Shown one piece after another: positions 4,952 to 10,063 of a DNA stretch of 10,063 nt (the first letter of the stretch is position 1; every line of letters starts with the position of its first letter). The notes under the pieces were generated by a model that was not told the DNA's origin, made no database searches, and saw only the letters and a list, made by a program, of their open reading frames with translations. Made by a program: the position numbers and the translations under genes. The stretch comes from an uncultured Eubacteriales bacterium (lineage in GTDB: Bacteria > Bacillota > Clostridia > Oscillospirales > Acutalibacteraceae), in contig ONFW01000161.1 in NCBI GenBank assembly GCA_900317215.1, positions 1 through 10,063 on the forward strand, in the 5' to 3' direction.

Positions 4952-7396
4952 ATGTTCAAAAAAATCATTATTTCATTATTGCTTCTGACAGCGCTGATGT
5001 TTGGAATTGTTTATCCGACAGAGGCGGCTGCCGAGGGTGACCTGAATAACGGCGCATTTTCAAGTCAGGCTGAGGCGGTCAGAACGAGCTTCAGGATAAG
5101 CTCATCGAGGATCAATCTCGGGGAGAGAGTTGTTATCAGGCTCAGAAGAGCAAGCAGCTCTGAGAAATACCTTGTAAGCTATTATGTGCGTTCTTCTCCA
5201 ACAGCGAGCTGGAAAAGAATTGTTAACGGAGAGAACAAGTATGCCGTCAGCTTTCTTCCGCAGAAATCACTTTATTATCAGTTTAAAGCGACTGCCAAGG
5301 GTACGGACGGTAAAACGATAACAAGCACCTTTACCGTTGCAGTAGTAAAGGACACCGGCAAGCCCTTGATGATAGCTCCTAAGGAGAATCCTGTCAGTAT
5401 CACTCTTGGCAGCAGTGTGAAGCTGAAAACGACCCTTTCAGGTGGTGTGACTCCATACAGATACAGCTTTTCATATTGTGTCAACGGCGGCAAGTGGAAG
5501 TCCCTGATTAAAAACAGCAAGCTTAGCTATTACAAGCTTACTCCGAAAAAAGCCGGATACTATACTATTGCTTATTACGGCAAGGACAGCTCAGGAAAGC
5601 TTGTTCAGAAGCAGAAGGAGCTTGTTGTAATAAATGCAACAGGCGAGGCTCTTACAAACACTACAAAAACTGCGGAATCAAAGGCGCTCGGTACGAAGCT
5701 TACTATAAAAGCATCTGCAACGGGCGGAACAGCTCCTTATAAGTACGAAGCCTATTATTCTGATCCTGTAACAAAAGAGAAAACGCTTATCAGAGAGCCT
5801 GACAAAAATGAGACCATAAAGTTTGCTCCTGAAAAAGCAGGAACCTACAATATTACCGTAAACGTCTATGATTATAATGCGAATATGTCCACTGCAGTTC
5901 TCCCGGTCACCTTCTATGAGGAGACAGGCGAGGAGCTCACAGTTGAAGCACTCGATTACCCCTCTGATACAATTGCCGCAGGCTCGGAGGCAGTTTTCAG
6001 AGTCAGTGCCTTTGGAGGAGCTGCTCCATATAATTATCAGACCTTCATCAGAAAGTTCGGCGGAGATTGGAAGGCTGTTGATGAGAATAATGATATTTCC
6101 TCATGCTCACAGGTCATTGCAGAAGCGGGCTATTACGAGGTCAGGACCGTAGTGACCGATGCCTTGGGCGAACAGCAGGAAATAAGCAAAGCCTTTGCTG
6201 CTGAAAGCAAAACGATGCGTCCTCTTGAAAACAGATCCCTGATCGTAAATAATCTTATTACGACAGGCAGTGAGCTGAAGGTCATCGGTGCTGCAGAGGG
6301 TGGATATGCACCTTATACCTTTGAGTATTATTACAGAAGGCTGGAGGTTAACGGCTGGACGAGAATAAACAGAGATCCCAGAGTTAACGAATGTACCTGC
6401 CTTATAAATACGACCGGCCTTTTTGAGTTCAGGATCGTTGTGACAGACCTTGAAGGCAAAAAAGAAGAAAGGATCATTCGATATAATGTTGTTAAGGATA
6501 CCGGAAAGCCTCTCAAAAGCCAATCCGCTGTCAGCGCCACACTGCTTCAGGTGGGGGATATAATTGGTCTTGAGGCAAAGCCCTCAGGCGGCGCTGAGCC
6601 TTACAGCTATTTTTATTCCACAGCCTATGACGACGGACAAATGACCTACATAGGCAGCAGCAGATTCAGCAGCAAGCAGTATTACAGGCTTCCGAACGCA
6701 GGCAAGTATACCATGCGAATAACTGTGCAGGACGGCAGAGGAAAGACCGTGACCAAGGATATTACCGTTTATGCCTCCACGAATGAATGGCTCGATGTTC
6801 TCAATTCCTGTGATGTAATGGAATATCCTTTATGGGCAAGCAAATGTGTCGGCAGAGTGTATTCAGGCACAAGGGCGCAGCTCATTCAGAAAAAGGGCAA
6901 CTGGTATCTCGTAAGCTGCGGAGACTGTGTGGGCTGGGTATACAATATGAGCTTCACGAATACTGGTAATTACAGCAGCATCAATAAAGAAAATCTTCCT
7001 GTCATTGCAGATGATATCATCTTTACAAAGGGCAGAGATATCCGTTCTCTTTACAATTATGTCTACTATATGTCCTACAGCACAGATAATAAGCAGCCGC
7101 TTGAGGATCTTTGCGTATTCATGCTCAGATACAGACGCGGAGCCTGCTATCATCGGGCAGCCCTCCTTTATTATCTTCTTGACCGTGCAGGCTATGAGGT
7201 TTACTGCATAGACGACGGCATAGACAAGCTCACGGGTAACAGCCCGCACAACTGGGTAATTGTCAAAACTGATGAAGGCTACAGACATATAGATGCTACT
7301 CCGTTCTCATTTATGGACAGCTTCTATCTCGCTACCGATAATGAGGTTGACCCTGCCTTTAGCTGGGACAGGGAAAAATATCCCGCCTGTATATGA
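4952..7396 (+). CDS. Secreted multi-Ig-like / SH3 / transglutaminase-like protein
   Basis: 814 residues from the chosen ATG. The in-frame ATG at 4871 lies upstream of the promoter's -35 box, so it cannot be used from that promoter. Residues 1-27 form a signal peptide: FKK, then IIISLLLLTALMFGIVY, with cleavage likely after AAA (25-27). Six Ig-like beta-sandwich repeats of about 95 residues follow (46-610). Repeats 2-6 carry GGxxPYxY/F, and most junctions carry xxTGxxL. Next is a bacterial SH3 domain (about 620-673; GNWYLVSCGDCVGWVYN). Last is a transglutaminase-like domain with GAC732YHRA, PH766NW and HID781ATP, the Cys-His-Asp triad in normal order and spacing. Such domains are papain-fold enzymes that cross-link, hydrolyse or cleave amide bonds. 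SH3 domains of this type usually bind the cell wall. No membrane anchor or sorting signal is visible at the C-terminus, so the protein may be released or held by SH3-wall contact. Its substrate is unknown. It is the first gene of an operon with O-acyltransferase genes. Confidence 0.9.
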   Translation: MFKKIIISLLLLTALMFGIVYPTEAAAEGDLNNGAFSSQAEAVRTSFRISSSRINLGERVVIRLRRASSSEKYLVSYYVRSSPTASWKRIVNGENKYAVSFLPQKSLYYQFKATAKGTDGKTITSTFTVAVVKDTGKPLMIAPKENPVSITLGSSVKLKTTLSGGVTPYRYSFSYCVNGGKWKSLIKNSKLSYYKLTPKKAGYYTIAYYGKDSSGKLVQKQKELVVINATGEALTNTTKTAESKALGTKLTIKASATGGTAPYKYEAYYSDPVTKEKTLIREPDKNETIKFAPEKAGTYNITVNVYDYNANMSTAVLPVTFYEETGEELTVEALDYPSDTIAAGSEAVFRVSAFGGAAPYNYQTFIRKFGGDWKAVDENNDISSCSQVIAEAGYYEVRTVVTDALGEQQEISKAFAAESKTMRPLENRSLIVNNLITTGSELKVIGAAEGGYAPYTFEYYYRRLEVNGWTRINRDPRVNECTCLINTTGLFEFRIVVTDLEGKKEERIIRYNVVKDTGKPLKSQSAVSATLLQVGDIIGLEAKPSGGAEPYSYFYSTAYDDGQMTYIGSSRFSSKQYYRLPNAGKYTMRITVQDGRGKTVTKDITVYASTNEWLDVLNSCDVMEYPLWASKCVGRVYSGTRAQLIQKKGNWYLVSCGDCVGWVYNMSFTNTGNYSSINKENLPVIADDIIFTKGRDIRSLYNYVYYMSYSTDNKQPLEDLCVFMLRYRRGACYHRAALLYYLLDRAGYEVYCIDDGIDKLTGNSPHNWVIVKTDEGYRHIDATPFSFMDSFYLATDNEVDPAFSWDREKYPACI

Positions 7397-7400
7397 AAAT

Positions 7401-7404
7401 GGAG
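7401..7404 (+). promoter_or_regulatory. Ribosome binding site of the MBOAT gene
   Basis: GGAG lies 6 nt before the ATG at 7411, within the 14-nt gap after the transglutaminase-like gene. This spacing and the lack of any terminator support co-transcription. Confidence 0.6.
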
Positions 7405-7410
7405 TAGAAT

Positions 7411-8826
7411 ATGGTTTTCAGTTCAACAGTATTTTTATTCTTGTTTCTTCCGGCAGTGTATATCCCTTACCTGATATTTAAAAATATATGGGTGAGGAAC
7501 ATACTGCTTATAACGGCAAGCCTTGTATTCTATGCTTACGGCGAGCCGAAAGCCGTTCTGCTGATGATATTGTCCATTATAATGAACTGGCTTTTCGGAC
7601 TCGGTGTTACGGGCAGACATAAAAAGCTGATGCTTATTCTGTCGGTAATTTTCAACGTGGCAATGCTTTATGTGTTCAAGTATCTGTGCTTTACGCTGGA
7701 TATAATAAACATATTTGCAGGCGGTGCAATAAGCGTTCCGTCTATTGCCCTTCCGATAGGAATATCATTCTTTACCTTTCAGGCAATGTCCTATGTCATT
7801 GACGTATACAAAAAGCCTGAGCTTAAGGAAAAAAACATACTGAATATTTTTCTTTATATTTCTCTTTTTCCTCAGCTTATAGCCGGACCTATAGTCCGCT
7901 TTGAGGATCTTGCCTCTGAGCTGCGTAAAAGAAGTGTGACCCTTGACAAAACAGTTGAGGGAATGAAACGCTTCATCTATGGACTCTCGAAGAAGATGCT
8001 TATTGCAAATACAATGGGTCAGATCGCCGACGGTGCCTTTAACAGTGATCTCTCAGAGCTGTCTGCTCTTGGGGCTCTTGTCGGCGGTATTGCTTATATG
8101 CTGCAGATATACTATGATTTCAGCGGCTACAGTGATATGGCAATAGGGCTTGGAAAAATGTTCGGCTTTACTTTCAGAGAAAATTTCAATTATCCCTTTT
8201 CGACCTCTTCAATGCAGGACTTCTGGAGAAGGTGGAATATTTCTGTATCCACCTGGTTCAAGGAATATGTCTATATTCCGCTTGGCGGCAACCGCAAGGG
8301 AAAAATGAGAACAAGCATTAATAAAATGATCGTTTTCTTCCTTACGGGACTGTGGCACGGAGCAAATCTTACCTTTATTCTGTGGGGTATGATACACGGT
8401 GCTTTTCTCTTGCTTGAAGGCTGCGGCGTCATCGGCTTTGTCAAAAGCAGGAACAGAGCGGCTAAGGCACTTTCGCATGTTTACTGCCTTATCGTCATAA
8501 TGCTGACCTTTGTTATTTTCAGGGCGGACACCGTTCAGCAGGCATTCGAGTTCATCGGAAGAATGTTCACAGGCTTCTCGGGAAGCTTTGTTTCAGATAA
8601 CGATGTGCTTCCGCATCTGCTTACTCCGTACGGGATCATTACTTCGGTATTTGCTGTTGTTTTCGCTGCACCTGTTTCAGTAAAGCTCCGTGATCTTATG
8701 GCTAAGAAGGGAAGATCAGAGCTTTGCGGATACATCTCCTGCGTATTTACCGTGATCCTGCTTATAATGTGTGTCGGGGCTCTGATGACGGCGGATTATA
8801 ATCCGTTTATATATTTCCGTTTTTAG
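7411..8826 (+). CDS. MBOAT family O-acyltransferase (AlgI-like)
   Basis: This 471-residue polytopic membrane protein has the usual AlgI length. The N-terminus MVFSSTVFLFLFLP is typical of the family. Other signatures are ISFFTFQAMSYVIDVY (about 118-133), FPQLIAGPIVRF (about 152-163), YYDFSGYSDMAIGLGKMFGF (about 234-253) and the core FWRRWNISVSTWFKEYVYIP (271-290) followed by LGGNR. The catalytic histidine is H316 in LTGLWHGAN, and a second conserved His is H329 in GMIHG. Proteins of this class move an acyl group, usually acetyl, from a cytoplasmic donor across the membrane so that an extracytoplasmic partner can place it on a polysaccharide. The next gene encodes a protein of the partner type. 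The acyl group and target glycan cannot be told from sequence; a wall or capsule polysaccharide is the natural inference. The gene overlaps nothing and sits tightly between its operon neighbours. Confidence 0.95.
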   Translation: MVFSSTVFLFLFLPAVYIPYLIFKNIWVRNILLITASLVFYAYGEPKAVLLMILSIIMNWLFGLGVTGRHKKLMLILSVIFNVAMLYVFKYLCFTLDIINIFAGGAISVPSIALPIGISFFTFQAMSYVIDVYKKPELKEKNILNIFLYISLFPQLIAGPIVRFEDLASELRKRSVTLDKTVEGMKRFIYGLSKKMLIANTMGQIADGAFNSDLSELSALGALVGGIAYMLQIYYDFSGYSDMAIGLGKMFGFTFRENFNYPFSTSSMQDFWRRWNISVSTWFKEYVYIPLGGNRKGKMRTSINKMIVFFLTGLWHGANLTFILWGMIHGAFLLLEGCGVIGFVKSRNRAAKALSHVYCLIVIMLTFVIFRADTVQQAFEFIGRMFTGFSGSFVSDNDVLPHLLTPYGIITSVFAVVFAAPVSVKLRDLMAKKGRSELCGYISCVFTVILLIMCVGALMTADYNPFIYFRF

Positions 8827-8827
8827 G

Positions 8828-8835
8828 GGGTGAGG
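8828..8835 (+). promoter_or_regulatory. Ribosome binding site supporting a GTG start
   Basis: GGGTGAGG, part of a longer G-rich run after the MBOAT stop codon, precedes the GTG at 8838. The next in-frame ATG (8907) falls at the end of the membrane helix and would destroy it, so GTG is the better start. Confidence 0.6.
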
Positions 8836-8837
8836 AA

Positions 8838-10063
8838 GTGAACAAGGCATTTAAGTATATTTATTCTGCGCTTATTCTTGCGGCTCTTATCACTCCCGCC
8901 GCTCTTATGCCGTTTTTTTCGTCTGATGATGTTATCGGCAAGGAGGAAAAGGCTGAGCTTCCCTCGTTGTTTGATGAGAACGGTCTTAATATGAAGTTTT
9001 CTGACAGCTTTGATCTGTGGTTCTCGCAGAAGCTGCCCTTCCGGTCAACGATAATCAGTGCCAAAAATAAGATCGACAGCGGTATCCTCGGAAGATCCTC
9101 AAACGATGTTATTGTCGGAAAGCAGGGACAGCTTTTCTACAGCGGAGAAATTGACAGCTATACCGGAAAGACGATGTCGGAGCGCAGGCTTCACAATACC
9201 GCAAGAACACTTTATCTTATGCAGAGCTTCTGTAAAAACGGCGGAGCTGAGTTCCGATTTATGTGTGTTCCGAATAAATCAACTGTATACAGTGAATATA
9301 TGCCCTCAGGCTATATTAAGGCTGAGGTCACCGATCATACAAGGCTGATGAGCCTGCTTGAAAAAATGGGCGTTAGCTGCGTTAATGTAAGAGAGATGCT
9401 TTTTCAGCATAAGGATGATGAGGAGGAGCTTTATCTCAGGGACGACAGCCATTGGACTAATTACGGAGCTGCGCTTGGCTTTGACGAAATGCGTGTTTCT
9501 TTGGGGCATGAGAGCAGCGAGCGGCTTGCTGAGCATGAGGTGCGATGCGACTGGCAGGGGGATCTTGCAGCAATGCTTTATCCGGCATTCCCGCAGTACT
9601 GTGAGCAGTATTATTTCAATATCCCTCAGTCACAGGCACACTTTATGAAGCCAAGACAGCCTTCAATGACCAATGATGAGATAATGAGCAATATTACCGG
9701 CGACAGCGAAAGCATGGATACTATCATACAGACACTCAACAGAAAGGGTCAGGGAAAAATCTATGTTTCAAGAGACTCTCTTTTCCGTGCGCTTCTGCCT
9801 TATACGATCAACACATACGGCTCGGCTTATATAACCCGTTTCAGGAGCTTTGATCTGAGAAGGCTTGACGAGGAGGATTTTGATGAGGTCGTTTATGAGG
9901 CTGCTGAGAGAAATATCGTTAAAATAACAGATGAAGCCCCAATGATATATTCTCTTCCGTGTGACAAGCCTGCTTCTCCTCTCAGAGGTACCGAGCCTGA
10001 AACGATGAAGAAGATAAAGGGCAGTACCGACACTGTGATCTGCGGAACCGTTTCTCAGCAGGA
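8838..10063 (+). CDS. DHHW/AlgX-like SGNH-fold extracytoplasmic protein, 3' end outside window
   Basis: 408 residues are visible from a GTG start; the frame is still open at the window end. A single N-terminal hydrophobic segment (about 5-27; YIYSALILAALITPAALMPF) is a signal anchor or signal peptide, placing the rest outside the cell. LWFSQKLPFRS and GKQGQLFYSGEIDSYTG are early motifs common in the DHHW/AlgJ/AlgX group. LRDDSHWTNYGA gives the Asp203-x-His205 pair, and VSRDSLFRALLPY gives Ser314. This order (Asp/His before Ser) is the circularly permuted SGNH arrangement of AlgX and AlgJ. Such proteins accept an acyl group delivered by the MBOAT partner and transfer it to a polysaccharide, or remove it. 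The gene lies 11 nt after the MBOAT gene, so the two are almost certainly translated from one message. Family assignment is firm. Acetyltransferase rather than esterase activity is inferred from the neighbour. Confidence 0.88.
   Translation, partial: MNKAFKYIYSALILAALITPAALMPFFSSDDVIGKEEKAELPSLFDENGLNMKFSDSFDLWFSQKLPFRSTIISAKNKIDSGILGRSSNDVIVGKQGQLFYSGEIDSYTGKTMSERRLHNTARTLYLMQSFCKNGGAEFRFMCVPNKSTVYSEYMPSGYIKAEVTDHTRLMSLLEKMGVSCVNVREMLFQHKDDEEELYLRDDSHWTNYGAALGFDEMRVSLGHESSERLAEHEVRCDWQGDLAAMLYPAFPQYCEQYYFNIPQSQAHFMKPRQPSMTNDEIMSNITGDSESMDTIIQTLNRKGQGKIYVSRDSLFRALLPYTINTYGSAYITRFRSFDLRRLDEEDFDEVVYEAAERNIVKITDEAPMIYSLPCDKPASPLRGTEPETMKKIKGSTDTVICGTVSQQ

Noticed and set aside
6107..6523. 138-codon open frame on the - strand
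   Set aside because: It lies wholly within the Ig-like repeat region of the + strand gene, and its protein shows no domain or ribosome site; the + strand frame has clear repeat conservation.
7393..7407. Tiny frame MKME overlapping the stop of the transglutaminase-like gene
   Set aside because: A chance ATGA overlap inside the ribosome-binding region of the MBOAT gene, with no ribosome site of its own placed sensibly.

Overview
The window reads as chromosome of a Gram-positive, low-to-medium GC anaerobe of the Clostridia, most likely a Ruminococcus-like member of the Oscillospiraceae. That is an inference from three signs: a very long BspA-like (DUF285) surface protein ending in a sortase signal, strong Shine-Dalgarno sites, and the style of the MBOAT/DHHW pair. 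No ribosomal or other taxonomic marker is present, so the genus is uncertain. No rRNA, tRNA, CRISPR array, insertion sequence or phage gene was seen.

Left part (1-4260, + strand): the C-terminal 1419 residues of a giant cell-wall-anchored protein whose start lies outside the window. It has two arrays of 26-residue DUF285 leucine-rich-like repeats, each closed by the same kind of cap. Four Cna-B/DUF7601-like stalk domains with probable isopeptide triads follow, and then an LPNAG sorting signal, membrane helix and basic tail. It is probably a surface adhesin or ligand-binding protein.

Middle (4264-4771): a 12-bp-stem hairpin with A-tract and T-tract flanks serves as a shared terminator. It lies between this gene and a convergent tspO gene on the - strand. 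The tspO product is a five-helix, tryptophan-rich membrane protein related to tetrapyrrole-binding TspO/MBR.

Right part (4889-10063, + strand): a strong promoter (TTGACA, 17 nt, TGA-TATATT) opens what looks like one operon. The first gene encodes a secreted protein with six Ig-like repeats, a bacterial SH3 domain and a C-terminal transglutaminase-like domain with an intact Cys-His-Asp triad. After 14 nt comes an AlgI-type MBOAT O-acyltransferase. After 11 nt comes a DHHW/AlgX-like extracytoplasmic SGNH protein, which starts at GTG and is cut by the window end. MBOAT plus DHHW/AlgX-like proteins form the usual pair that carries acyl groups across the membrane and places them on a surface polysaccharide. 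The co-transcribed transglutaminase-like protein is the unusual partner: it suggests a surface-assembly unit that combines glycan O-acylation with a wall-binding protein-modifying or scaffold enzyme.
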